NCBI RefSeq assembly: GCF_012922555.1
Contig: NZ_WIPK01000004.1
Location: 124,001-188,000 of the forward strand
Direction: 5' to 3'
Length of the DNA stretch: 64,000 bases
Origin: Paraclostridium dentum
Lineage (GTDB): Bacteria; Bacillota; Clostridia; Peptostreptococcales; Peptostreptococcaceae
This document shows, one piece after another, positions 33,187 to 41,476 of the stretch. Every line of letters starts with the position of its first letter. The stretch's first letter is position 1. The translations under genes and the position numbers were made by a program. The notes beneath the pieces are model-generated. The model searched no databases. It was not told where the DNA came from and worked only from the letters and a program-made list of their open reading frames with translations.

Positions 33187-33558
33187 TTGAAATTTTCAAA
33201 ACAAAGAGAACTTATATTGAACGCCGTTAAGGACAACACTGTTCATCCTACTGCAGATTTTATATATGATTATCTAAAAAAGGATAATCCAAACTTAAGT
33301 TTAGGTACCGTTTATAGAAATTTATCTCAACTTGTAAATCACGGTTATATTCAAAAAGTTAGTATGCCTGGTCTTCCCGATAGATTTGATGCTAACGTAA
33401 TAGAACACAATCATATGATTTGCGACGTTTGTGGAAACATACAAGATATTCATTCAGATATATTAAAGAATATTCCTTCAGCTATTTCTAACGAACTCGA
33501 TATAGAAATTACATCTTGTACTGTTATACTTCATGGTATTTGTAAAAATTGTAAATAA
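33187..33558 (+). CDS. perR: Fur-family regulator, PerR-like
   Basis: A 123-residue Fur-family repressor. The winged helix is in residues 1-75 (TADFIYDYLKKDNPNLSLGTVYRNLSQL), followed by the metal-binding domain with DRFDAN, EHNHMICDVCG and a C-terminal GICKNC, giving two CxxC motifs for structural zinc. Residues around DRFDAN and HNH form the regulatory site. Its place next to reverse rubrerythrin, with a Per-box-like site at that promoter, favours a peroxide-responsive PerR over Fur or Zur. The start is TTG after AGGTGG. Confidence 0.85.
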   Translation: MKFSKQRELILNAVKDNTVHPTADFIYDYLKKDNPNLSLGTVYRNLSQLVNHGYIQKVSMPGLPDRFDANVIEHNHMICDVCGNIQDIHSDILKNIPSAISNELDIEITSCTVILHGICKNCK

Positions 33559-33569
33559 TATTATATAAT

Positions 33570-33603
33570 AAGAGGCACTGTATAGTGCCTTATTATATTT
33601 TAC
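33570..33603 (+). terminator. Terminator of perR
   Basis: AAGAGGCACT and AGTGCCTTATT form a compact hairpin followed by a T-rich run. Confidence 0.8.
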
Positions 33604-33678
33604 AATCCAATCATTTTATTATATAATGAATTATCGCAATTTTTATAAATATATTTATATATATAGAAGGAGGTTTTT

Positions 33679-34533
33679 ATGGGTATTAAAATAATTACAG
33701 ATAGTACATCTTACATACCTGCTGAATACATAGAAAAATTTGATATAAAGGTAGTCTCTCTTAATGTTTTTATGGATAATGAAAGTTTCCGTGAGTTGGA
33801 CTTAGATAATAAAACTTTCTATACTAAAATGGATGCTTTATCTGAGATACCTAAATCATCTCAACCAGTTCCAGATGAAATGCTAAATGTATTTAAAAGT
33901 ATAGTGGAAAATGGTGATTCTATTTTAGGAATTTTTCTATCTTCAAATATGAGTGGTACATATTCTAGTGCTAACCTAATAAAAAATATGATTCTAGAAG
34001 ACTACCCTAATGCAGATATTAATATAATAGATTCAAAGACAAACTGTATGCAAATGGGATTTGCAGTTATTGAAGCTGCGCGTTTAGCAATTGATGGTAA
34101 ATCTATGGATGAAGTTATAGATAGAACAAGTAAAGTTTTATCTAATAGTAAATTTATATTCTCTCCTGATACTCTAGATTATTTAAAAAAAGGAGGCAGA
34201 ATAGGAAGTGCTTCTGCTCTTTTAGGTTCTATCTTGCAAATAAAGCCTATTTTAACAGTTACAGATGGTACCACTTCTGTTTTTACAAAAGTAAGAACCA
34301 GAAAAAAAGCTATAGACAAGTTAGTATCTACATTTTTTGAAGAAATTGATAATAAAGGTCTTGGAGATGTAATAGTCCACCATATAAATTGTGAAGAAGA
34401 AGGTCTTCAACTTGCTAGTTATTTAGAAAAAAAATTAAATACTACAGTTAAAATACAATCAATAGGTCCTGTAATCGGTCTTCATGTTGGTCCTGGAAGT
34501 ATTGGTATAGCTTTTTATACAAATATAGACTAA
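33679..34533 (+). CDS. DegV-family fatty-acid-binding protein
   Basis: A 284-residue DegV protein (FakB-like). Landmarks are the N-terminal IITDSTSYIP, SSQPVPDEM, LSSNMSGTYSSANL (the Ser/Thr that contact the fatty-acid carboxylate), DTLDYLKKGGRIG and the C-terminal IGPVIGLHVGPGSIGI. FakB proteins bind a fatty acid that the FakA kinase phosphorylates to acyl-phosphate for lipid synthesis; no fakA is in the window. A second DegV gene lies 3.5 kb downstream on the opposite strand. ATG follows AGAAGGAGG. Confidence 0.92.
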   Translation: MGIKIITDSTSYIPAEYIEKFDIKVVSLNVFMDNESFRELDLDNKTFYTKMDALSEIPKSSQPVPDEMLNVFKSIVENGDSILGIFLSSNMSGTYSSANLIKNMILEDYPNADINIIDSKTNCMQMGFAVIEAARLAIDGKSMDEVIDRTSKVLSNSKFIFSPDTLDYLKKGGRIGSASALLGSILQIKPILTVTDGTTSVFTKVRTRKKAIDKLVSTFFEEIDNKGLGDVIVHHINCEEEGLQLASYLEKKLNTTVKIQSIGPVIGLHVGPGSIGIAFYTNID

Positions 34534-34535
34534 AA

Positions 34536-34575
34536 AATAAAAGCCCTAGGAAAATTTCTAAGGCTTTTTATATAT
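34536..34575 (+). terminator. Terminator after the first degV gene
   Basis: AAAAGCCCTAGGAAA and TTTCTAAGGCTTTTT pair with minor mismatches and end in a T tract. Confidence 0.75.
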
Positions 34576-34585
34576 TATCTTTCTA

Positions 34586-34684
34586 TTATATACTGTCATC
34601 AACTACGTTTTCAGATATATATGCAGCAACATATAATCCGTACATTAATACTAATAAAACTGCAGTTATTAAAACTATAGTCAT
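34586..34684 (-). CDS. Putative 32-residue membrane microprotein
   Basis: A short ORF encodes MTIVLITAVLLVLMYGLYVA followed by a polar acidic tail (YISENVVDDSI). It is one membrane helix with an acidic C-terminus, preceded by GAGAGGAT just before ATG. It sits in an otherwise empty 390-bp gap between degV and the DtxR-family gene. I do not recognise it. A chance ORF is possible, but helix, tail and ribosome-binding site together favour a real small protein. Confidence 0.45.
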   Translation of the reverse strand: MTIVLITAVLLVLMYGLYVAAYISENVVDDSI

Positions 34685-34924
34685 ATCCTCTCACTTCCTT
34701 CTTAACTCTAATTGTAGTTTTTCAATGTGAAATCTATATGATTTTGATATGTTTTTTGAATTAATTATTTTTCCTAAATTAAAACTACATATTATTCATT
34801 TGAATTTTATACATATAATTATTATTTACCTTATATATGTTATATCATTAATTAAGATTTTCACAGTTACATTATTGTAATATTTTTCAATTTAATAATT
34901 TTCGACTAATATATGTAATATGTC

Positions 34925-35383
34925 TTATAAATTTTGATATACTTTTAACCTTTCCAATATCCCTTCATTTTCTTCAAAAAAATTAATCAAATTGTTTATT
35001 CTTACTAAAGTTTCTAGACTTATCGTATGTTCTATTTTTTCCGTTTCTTCATGCAAGTATTCATCCAATCCAATTAATTTTAAAAATTCGTATATAGTAT
35101 TATGTCTTTCTAAAAATTTTTTCCCCATATCTGCGCCTAAATCGCTTAAATTTATTGATCCATAAAGTTCATGTGTTAATAATTTTTTTTGCTGTAATTT
35201 TCTTACCATATTACTTACAGATGATGGTTTTATATTTAAAGCTTTTGATAAATCTTTTATTTTTACATTTTCATTTTCACTTTGTAATCTATAAATCATT
35301 TCAATATAGTCTTCTTCATTAGGACTTAGACTATTATCTTTCATATATTCTTTAAATGTATAAAACTGATTAAGATCCCTCAA
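34925..35383 (-). CDS. DtxR/MntR-family metal-dependent regulator
   Basis: A ~152-residue iron- or manganese-dependent repressor. The N-terminal winged helix contains LSPNEEDYIEMIYRL and IKDLSKALNIKPSSVSNMVRKLQ. The dimer/metal domain has KFLERHNTIYEFLKLIGLDEYLHEETEKIEHTIS with typical His and Glu ligands. The frame is open to 35410, but TTG at 35383 follows AGGAGGAG and is the likely start. It is divergent from feoAB, and a DtxR-box-like palindrome lies between them, so it probably represses ferrous-iron uptake. Absence of an SH3 domain fits the short MntR/IdeR-like class. Confidence 0.88.
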   Translation of the reverse strand: MRDLNQFYTFKEYMKDNSLSPNEEDYIEMIYRLQSENENVKIKDLSKALNIKPSSVSNMVRKLQQKKLLTHELYGSINLSDLGADMGKKFLERHNTIYEFLKLIGLDEYLHEETEKIEHTISLETLVRINNLINFFEENEGILERLKVYQNL

Positions 35384-35496
35384 ACTTTCTCCTCCTAAAT
35401 CCAATCTCATATCTACTATATTAGATTTTCATGTAATATATTCTAAATTAATGTAACATCCTCATAAAATTTTTCATAATATTTATTGTAAGAAAT

Positions 35497-35515
35497 TTAG
35501 CTTAGGCTAAAATTT
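35497..35515. promoter_or_regulatory. DtxR/IdeR-type operator upstream of feoA
   Basis: TTAGCTTAGGCTAAAATTT matches 14 of 19 positions of the classic DtxR operator TTAGGTTAGGCTAACCTAA, including the intact core TTAGGCTAA. It lies 33 bp before the feoA start. Confidence 0.7.
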
Positions 35516-35547
35516 TTTCTTACTTTTATTAAAATGGAGGTATTTTT

Positions 35548-35775
35548 ATGGTAAAGCTTACTGATGTAGATATTTGTAGCACCGTTAAGGTAGAAGGACT
35601 TTTATCAGAAGGTTACCTAAGAGAGCGAATGTTAGCGCTTGGTTTAACTAATGGTGCTTTAATAAATGTCGTTAGACGTGGTCCTAAAGATAATTTAACT
35701 GTATATAATATACGAGGTGCTATGATTGCACTTAGAAAAGAAGAAGGTCAAAAAATTTTAGTTTCATATATATAA
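35548..35775 (+). CDS. feoA: Ferrous iron transport protein FeoA
   Basis: A 75-residue SH3-like FeoA. It has the pattern SEGYLRERMLALGLTNGALINVVRRGP, then IRGAMIALRKEEGQKILV. FeoA is a small cytoplasmic partner required for Fe2+ uptake through FeoB. ATG follows TGGAGG. It is 31 nt ahead of feoB in an operon that a divergent DtxR-family regulator is expected to control through the operator at 35497-35515. Confidence 0.93.
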   Translation: MVKLTDVDICSTVKVEGLLSEGYLRERMLALGLTNGALINVVRRGPKDNLTVYNIRGAMIALRKEEGQKILVSYI

Positions 35776-35806
35776 ACCTTAAATTTAAAAAGGGGGGGAT
35801 AAAATT

Positions 35807-37933
35807 ATGGGGTTAACTTATAATTCAACTAAGATAAAATCATTAAAAGATATGTTTAACATAGACAAAAAAGATAATCAATATATAATAGCCCTTGCTG
35901 GAAATCCTAATACCGGAAAAAGCACTGTGTTTAATTATTTAACTGGACTTAAGCAACATACTGGAAATTGGCCGGGGAAAACAGTATGTACAGCTAGAGG
36001 GGACTTTAAGTATAATTCAAAAGATTTTGCTTTGATTGATTTACCAGGTACTTATTCATTATTTGCGGCATCCCAGGAAGAAATAGTAGCCCGTGATTTC
36101 GCTTGCTTTGGAAATCCAGATGCAGTCATTGTAGTAGCTGATGCTACTTCATTAGAACGTAATTTAAATTTAGCTTTTCAAGTGATGGAACTTACAGATA
36201 ATGTTATACTTTGTATAAATCTAGTTGATGAAGCAAGAAAAAAAGGTATTTTTATAAATAAAGAAATTATAGAAAATCAACTTGGAATTCCTGTTGTTTT
36301 AACATCAGCTAGAAGCGGTGAAGGTATGGATAATTTGCTTAAAACTTTAGATTTAGTCGTAACCAATTCTTACCACTATAATAATAAGATCATAAAATAT
36401 AATGAAAATATAGAAGATTTATTAAAAATTATAGAAAGCGATTTGTATTCAAGTATACCCTATATAAAATCTAGGTGGCTAGGTCTTAGGTTAATTGATG
36501 GAGATAATAGTATATATGACTCTATGAATAATTATATAAATGGAGACTACAAAACTGAAATAGATAAAATAAAAGCAAAATTGCCAGAGGATATTAATAA
36601 AATTTCAATTAGAGATTCTATGAGTATGAATATGTATGAATATGCAAAAAAACTTTATGATAAAAGTGTCATAATACAAAATAAAAGCAAATTCCATAGA
36701 GATGAAAAAATTGATAAAATAATTACATCTAAAATACTTGGATTGCCATTAATGCTTTTAATGCTTTGTATAATCCTTTGGATTACTATTGAAGGTGCCA
36801 ATGTGCCCTCAAACCTACTCTCTAATTTCTTGTTTAAATTCGAACCTCTTTTATATAACTTTTTATCATCTATTCAGTGTCCTTTGTGGTTAAACGAAAT
36901 GATTAGCTATGGAATGTACAGAACTCTTGCATGGGTTATTTCAGTTATGCTTCCTCCTATGGCAATATTTTTCCCACTGTTCACTCTTCTTGAAGATTTC
37001 GGATATTTACCTAGAGTGGCCTTCAATCTAGATCATATGTTTAAAAAAGCTTGTTGCCATGGTAAACAATGTTTAACTATGTGTATGGGATTTGGATGCA
37101 ATGCAGCAGGTGTTATAGGATGTAGAATTATAGATTCTCCTCGAGAAAGATTAATTGCTATACTTACAAATAACTTTGTACCTTGTAATGGGCGTTTCCC
37201 TACATTAATAGCTATAGCTACAATTTTTTTCACATATTTTATCAAAAACTCTTTTGTGAGTAGTACTATTGTTGCCCTTTGTATAGCACTTTGTATAATA
37301 TTTGGAATTGTAACTACTCTATTAGTTTCTTATATTTTATCTAAAACACTATTAAAAGGAGTTCCTTCAACTTTTACATTAGAACTTCCACCTTACAGAA
37401 CACCTAAAATAGGTAGAGTTATATATACATCTATAATAGATAGAACTATTTTTGTATTGGGTAGAGCTGTATTAGTTGCAATACCTGCAGGTCTTATTAC
37501 ATGGGTATTTGCAAATATTTATATAGGTGATATGAGTGTATTATCACACGTAGCAAGCTTTTTAGATCCAATCGCAAGCTTCATTGGACTTGATGGGTTT
37601 ATATTACTTGCATTCATTTTAGGATTCCCTGCAAACGAGATTGTAATCCCAATACTATTAATGTCTTATTTGGCAACAGGTTCCATGATTGAATTTGATA
37701 GTTTAAATGCACTTGGAGAGGTTTTGAAAGATAATGGCTGGACTTATTTAACTGCCATAAATACAATGCTATTTAGCCTTTTGCATTGGCCTTGTGCAAC
37801 AACACTATGGACAATAAAAAAGGAAACGCGAAGTCTTAAATGGACTGCAGTTGGATTTTTAATGCCTACTCTAGTTGCGTTTATAGTATGTTTTTCAACA
37901 ACTTGTATATTTAATTTATTTGGCTTGGCTTAA
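35807..37933 (+). CDS. feoB: Ferrous iron transporter FeoB
   Basis: A 708-residue Fe2+ permease. The N-terminal G domain has GNPNTGKST (G1), the switch region GNWPGKTV (G2), DLPGTYS (G3) and NLVD (G4). A helical linker follows, then Gate-containing membrane segments with the conserved cysteines MCMGFGCNAAGVIGCRI and NNFVPCNGRFP. ATG follows AAAGGGGGGG. FeoB is the main anaerobic ferrous-iron importer. No feoC gene follows; a bidirectional terminator ends the operon. Confidence 0.95.
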   Translation: MGLTYNSTKIKSLKDMFNIDKKDNQYIIALAGNPNTGKSTVFNYLTGLKQHTGNWPGKTVCTARGDFKYNSKDFALIDLPGTYSLFAASQEEIVARDFACFGNPDAVIVVADATSLERNLNLAFQVMELTDNVILCINLVDEARKKGIFINKEIIENQLGIPVVLTSARSGEGMDNLLKTLDLVVTNSYHYNNKIIKYNENIEDLLKIIESDLYSSIPYIKSRWLGLRLIDGDNSIYDSMNNYINGDYKTEIDKIKAKLPEDINKISIRDSMSMNMYEYAKKLYDKSVIIQNKSKFHRDEKIDKIITSKILGLPLMLLMLCIILWITIEGANVPSNLLSNFLFKFEPLLYNFLSSIQCPLWLNEMISYGMYRTLAWVISVMLPPMAIFFPLFTLLEDFGYLPRVAFNLDHMFKKACCHGKQCLTMCMGFGCNAAGVIGCRIIDSPRERLIAILTNNFVPCNGRFPTLIAIATIFFTYFIKNSFVSSTIVALCIALCIIFGIVTTLLVSYILSKTLLKGVPSTFTLELPPYRTPKIGRVIYTSIIDRTIFVLGRAVLVAIPAGLITWVFANIYIGDMSVLSHVASFLDPIASFIGLDGFILLAFILGFPANEIVIPILLMSYLATGSMIEFDSLNALGEVLKDNGWTYLTAINTMLFSLLHWPCATTLWTIKKETRSLKWTAVGFLMPTLVAFIVCFSTTCIFNLFGLA

Positions 37934-37949
37934 TTTAATTTAATTTATT

Positions 37950-37990
37950 AAAAAGACTGTTTCAAATTAATTTGAAACAGTCTTTTTATA
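37950..37990. terminator. Bidirectional terminator
   Basis: AAAAAGACTGTTTCAAATTAA and its complement form a perfect stem between feoB and the convergent degV gene. Confidence 0.9.
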
Positions 37991-38831
37991 TATCAGAACA
38001 AACTATACCTATTATACCAGGTCCTGTATGTGAACATATACTTGAACTAACATTTTCAACTATTATTTTACTTACATCAAACTCTTCTTCTATTTTTTCT
38101 TTAAATGAAATAAGCTCAAGTTCATTATCTCCATAAGTAAGCATTACTCTTTTTTTGCTTAAATCATTTCCTATATTTTCTTTTATTGTATTTATTATTT
38201 TATTTAAAACTTGCTTTTTTCCTCTTACTTGCCCTACAGGCTTTACAACACCTTCTTCTACAGAAAGGATAGGCTTTATATTTAACATATTTCCTATAGT
38301 TGCCTTTGCTAAAGACAGCCTTCCACCCTTTTGCAAATAATCTAATGTATCTACAGTAAAAAATATTTTTATACTTTTCTTAACTTCTTCTAGATGATTA
38401 ATTATATTAGATACAGGTTCTCCATTTTCAATCATTTCTGCTGCTGATAAAACAAAGCAAGAACTACCTATAGATAAATTTTTTGTATCAAATATATATA
38501 CCTCTCCATCTAAGTCGTTTTTTGCCATAGTTGCACTTTGTAATGTTCCTGATGCAGCTGATGAACCTCCTATATAAAGTATCTCTTTACCTTGACTTAT
38601 ATATTTTTTAAAAGTATCTAAAAATTGTATATATGTACATTGAGATGTTTTAGGCATATTTTCACTATTTCTTAACATTTTATAAAACTCTTCTTTGCTT
38701 AAATCAACTCCATCAATATACTCCTTATTATCAAATATAACAGTTAATGGAACTACATGTATGTCATATTTATTTATCAATTCTTTAGGTATATCCGACA
38801 AACTGTCACATACCAATTTTATATTACTCAT
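37986..38831 (-). CDS. DegV-family fatty-acid-binding protein (second copy)
   Basis: A 281-residue DegV protein, clearly diverged from the one at 33.7 kb. Landmarks are LVCDSLSDIPKELI, KTSQCTYIQFLDTF, IGGSSAASGTLQSA (in place of the usual SxxSGT), DTLDYLQKGGRLS and the C-terminal SICSHTGPGIIGI. Two or more FakB-type proteins per genome are usual and differ in fatty-acid preference. A long inverted repeat lies just upstream. ATG follows GGAGGAATTT. Confidence 0.9.
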   Translation of the reverse strand: MSNIKLVCDSLSDIPKELINKYDIHVVPLTVIFDNKEYIDGVDLSKEEFYKMLRNSENMPKTSQCTYIQFLDTFKKYISQGKEILYIGGSSAASGTLQSATMAKNDLDGEVYIFDTKNLSIGSSCFVLSAAEMIENGEPVSNIINHLEEVKKSIKIFFTVDTLDYLQKGGRLSLAKATIGNMLNIKPILSVEEGVVKPVGQVRGKKQVLNKIINTIKENIGNDLSKKRVMLTYGDNELELISFKEKIEEEFDVSKIIVENVSSSICSHTGPGIIGIVCSDI

Positions 38832-38863
38832 TTAAATTCCTCCAAAACTAGAACTTTACAAGT

Positions 38864-38909
38864 ATAATACTTTATTATATTATGCTTTAATATAATAATA
38901 AAGTATTAT
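38864..38909. repeat. Long imperfect inverted repeat
   Basis: ATAATACTTTATTATATTA (38864-38882) pairs with the complementary arm at 38888-38909, which carries a 3-nt insertion. It lies in the divergent promoter region of the degV and CPBP protease genes and may be an operator or an mRNA 5' hairpin. Confidence 0.5.
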
Positions 38910-39050
38910 CACCTGGTATTAATTATAATAGCACATATGTTTTTTTATTTCTACTATAATATTTTTCTAATTTAATAAAGTTTTAAAATTTGTTAAATCA
39001 AAGCATATTATAAGTTTATATACAAATATTAACAATAGGAGGTGGTAGAT

Positions 39051-39971
39051 TTGTTTTTACCAAAGAACAATCTATTTATTAAAGCAAAAGAAAGTAAATA
39101 TTTAGCAAATATCATTCTCGGTCCAATATTAGCACTTTTAATGATCATATTGGGTCAAATTTTAGGAGAATTTTTAATCCCTGTTATATATAACCCCTTT
39201 GATAAATTAGTTTCTTTTTTGAACCTAAGTCCTAATTTTGCTAACTTATTTTTAGAACATATATTGCTAACTTTACCAACTATATTAATGGTATTTTTGT
39301 GGGTTAAGCTTATTGAAAAGCGAAAATTTTCTTCTATAGGTTTTACTAGCAATAATTTCATTATAAAATATCTAAAAGGATTTTGTATAGGTCTTTTTAT
39401 GATGACTTCAACTGTAGCTTTATTATACTTATTTGGTTCTGTTACTGTGGATAATACTCCAAAGCAAGCAATCGGAACTCTTGCCTTATCAAATGTTTTG
39501 CTAATTATTCCAGCTTGGATGATTCAAAGTGCCAATGAAGAAATAGTTGTTAGAGGCTGGCTTATGAATGTTTTAGGAGCAAGATATACTCCGGTAGTAG
39601 GTCTAATAGTGTCTTCAGTATTCTTTGGCGTTGTTCATTTAGCTAATCCAGGTGTAACATTTATTGCTGTGCTTAATATAATTTTAGTTGGATTATTTTT
39701 AGGTATGTATGTAATAAAGACAAATAATTTATGGGGAGTATGTGGAATTCATGCAGCTTGGAATTTTTCTCAAGGAAATGTTTTTGGATTCGAGGTTAGC
39801 GGAGGTAAAGCTTTAATAGGTTCTATTTTTGATTTAAAATTAAAAGGAAGTGATTTTATATCTGGTGGAATTTTCGGTCCAGAAGCTGGAATATGTGCAA
39901 CTATAGTTTTAACTGTTTGCGCAATTATAATTGCAATTAGCTTAAAAAATAAAAAAATATTAAATGATTAA
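39051..39971 (+). CDS. CPBP-family intramembrane metalloprotease
   Basis: A ~306-residue protein with about eight membrane helices and the CPBP/Abi catalytic motifs: EEIVVRGWL (EExxxR), FFGVVHLAN (FxxxH) and HAAWNF (HxxxN). The family includes eukaryotic CAAX prenyl proteases and bacterial bacteriocin-immunity or maturation proteins. The frame is open from a GTG at 39042, but that codon overlaps the ribosome-binding site AGGAGG; TTG at 39051 is the better start. No bacteriocin gene is adjacent, so the substrate is unknown. Confidence 0.88.
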   Translation: MFLPKNNLFIKAKESKYLANIILGPILALLMIILGQILGEFLIPVIYNPFDKLVSFLNLSPNFANLFLEHILLTLPTILMVFLWVKLIEKRKFSSIGFTSNNFIIKYLKGFCIGLFMMTSTVALLYLFGSVTVDNTPKQAIGTLALSNVLLIIPAWMIQSANEEIVVRGWLMNVLGARYTPVVGLIVSSVFFGVVHLANPGVTFIAVLNIILVGLFLGMYVIKTNNLWGVCGIHAAWNFSQGNVFGFEVSGGKALIGSIFDLKLKGSDFISGGIFGPEAGICATIVLTVCAIIIAISLKNKKILND

Positions 39972-39975
39972 ATTA

Positions 39976-40027
39976 TAAAAATACAGAAAACCTCCTTTAA
40001 AAATAAAAGGAGGTTTTCTGTATTTTT
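39976..40027. terminator. Bidirectional terminator
   Basis: AATACAGAAAACCTCCTTTT and AAAAGGAGGTTTTCTGTATT form a ~20-bp perfect stem between the CPBP gene and the convergent trxB-like gene. Confidence 0.9.
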
Positions 40028-40895
40028 ATTTTAGGCTTTCTCTCTTCTTTTTATCCAAATAGCTAACTGCGTTAAGTGCAGCTATTTGACCTTGACCTGC
40101 TGATTTTAAATATTGATATGGCTTACCTGCACAATCCCCACAAGCATAGCATCCTGGTATATTAGTTTCCATATTTATATTAACTTTTATATGTACTCCT
40201 TCAGTCTCTATTCCTGGTACTAAAGCCTTTGGAGAAGCACTATCTTTCATAACAAATACACCATCAACATCTAATTCTTGATTTCTAAGCTTCAATTTAT
40301 TAACTAAATTATCGCCTTGTATCTCAAGTGGAAAATCTTTTATAACATCTATATTTTCATTTAAATTAAGTTCATTTTTATGCATAGGTATAAAATATGT
40401 TTTAGCCGCAATTTCACTCAAGAAGTTTGCATCTTCTTCAGCCTCATGATTATAACCTATTACTGCAACATTTTTATCTCTATATAATGGTGCATCACAA
40501 GTTGCGCAATATCCTACACCTTTTCCTAAAAATTCTTCTTCACCTTTTATAGGCTTTCCATATTCAACACCTGTTGCTATTATAACAGTGCTAGCTTCAA
40601 CCATTTCATCTCCAGCCATTAATGTAAAATACTCTCCCATAGCATATACATTATTTATCTTTAACTTAGTAATTTCAATATTCATATCTTCTAAATGTTG
40701 TTTAAATTTATCCTTTAAATCATTTCCACTTATATCATAAAATCCTAAGTAATTATCTATTGATGGAGCTTTAACTAATTTAGCACTTAAATCATCATTC
40801 CCAAATAAAATTACTTTTTTATTTCTTATTGTTCCATTTATTGCTGCAGATATTCCTGCTGGCCCGCTTCCTATTACAGCTATATCATATCTCAT
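40026..40895 (-). CDS. trxB: Thioredoxin reductase-like flavoprotein without NADPH motif
   Basis: A 289-residue flavoprotein of the low-molecular-weight thioredoxin reductase family. The FAD motif is GSGPAG, the redox pair is Cys130/Cys133 in YCATCDAP, and the C-terminal FAD motif is GCYACGDCAG. The NADPH-binding motif GGGDSA is replaced by VIGYNHEAEEDA (~145-156), and the HRRxxxR phosphate-binding motif by MHKNEL. These losses match the ferredoxin-dependent flavin thioredoxin reductases of clostridia, so reduced ferredoxin is the likely donor (inference). ATG at 40895 follows AGGTGG. It is downstream of trxA, separated by a hairpin. Confidence 0.88.
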   Translation of the reverse strand: MRYDIAVIGSGPAGISAAINGTIRNKKVILFGNDDLSAKLVKAPSIDNYLGFYDISGNDLKDKFKQHLEDMNIEITKLKINNVYAMGEYFTLMAGDEMVEASTVIIATGVEYGKPIKGEEEFLGKGVGYCATCDAPLYRDKNVAVIGYNHEAEEDANFLSEIAAKTYFIPMHKNELNLNENIDVIKDFPLEIQGDNLVNKLKLRNQELDVDGVFVMKDSASPKALVPGIETEGVHIKVNINMETNIPGCYACGDCAGKPYQYLKSAGQGQIAALNAVSYLDKKKRESLK

Positions 40896-40940
40896 TAAAT
40901 CCACCTGCTTTCAAATTATTTACCCATTAAATATATGTAA

Positions 40941-40972
40941 TTTAGGGTGCTAATATAACTTAGCACCCTAAT
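40941..40972 (-). terminator. Hairpin between trxA and trxB
   Basis: TAGGGTGCTAA and TTAGCACCCTA form a perfect 11-bp stem. With few T residues after it, it may act as a partial terminator or processing site within a trxA-trxB transcript. Confidence 0.7.
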
Positions 40973-40994
40973 AAGTCCAATCATTTAATAAATT

Positions 40995-41309
40995 TTATAA
41001 ATGAGATTCTACTTTAGCTTTTAAACTTTCTTTTGGCATAAATCCAACTAATTTATCAACGACTTTACCATCTTTAAATATCATCATAGTTGGAACTGTT
41101 GATATTCCAAATTTTTGAGCTAATTCTAAACTTTCATCTATGTCAACCTTTACAAATTTAGCATTATTTAATTCTTCTGAAACACTTTCAAATACTGGAG
41201 CTAACATTTTGCAAGGTCCACACCATGTTGCAAAAAAGTCTACAACTACGACACCTTGATTATCTTCTACTGCACCTCTAAAATTTCCTGTATTTATTAT
41301 TTTAGCCAT
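40995..41309 (-). CDS. trxA: Thioredoxin
   Basis: A 104-residue thioredoxin with active site WCGPC in FFATWCGPCKMLAP, the cis-Pro in STVPTMMIFK and the final VGFMPKESLKAKV helix. It is the disulfide-exchange partner of the flavoprotein encoded just downstream. ATG follows TAGGAGGAAA. Expression is probably shared in part with trxB, given the 99-nt gap with only a short hairpin. Confidence 0.95.
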   Translation of the reverse strand: MAKIINTGNFRGAVEDNQGVVVVDFFATWCGPCKMLAPVFESVSEELNNAKFVKVDIDESLELAQKFGISTVPTMMIFKDGKVVDKLVGFMPKESLKAKVESHL

Positions 41310-41476
41310 AATATTTTCCTCCTAATATATCTATATATTTATTTTAATTTTTACTATTTAATTCTTTATTATATTATATTTTATAAAGAACTTTTATTCT
41401 GTAACTTTATCACATTTCTGTAAATTAATTACTCTTATTAAGATATTCTAATTATACCCATACACTGTTTTCTAAA

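Noticed and set aside
39051-39971. Bacteriocin immunity gene
   Set aside because: CPBP motifs are present, but there is no bacteriocin precursor, leader peptide or exporter beside it.
40026-40895. NADPH-dependent thioredoxin reductase
   Set aside because: Both NADPH-binding motifs are missing although the FAD and CxxC motifs are intact.
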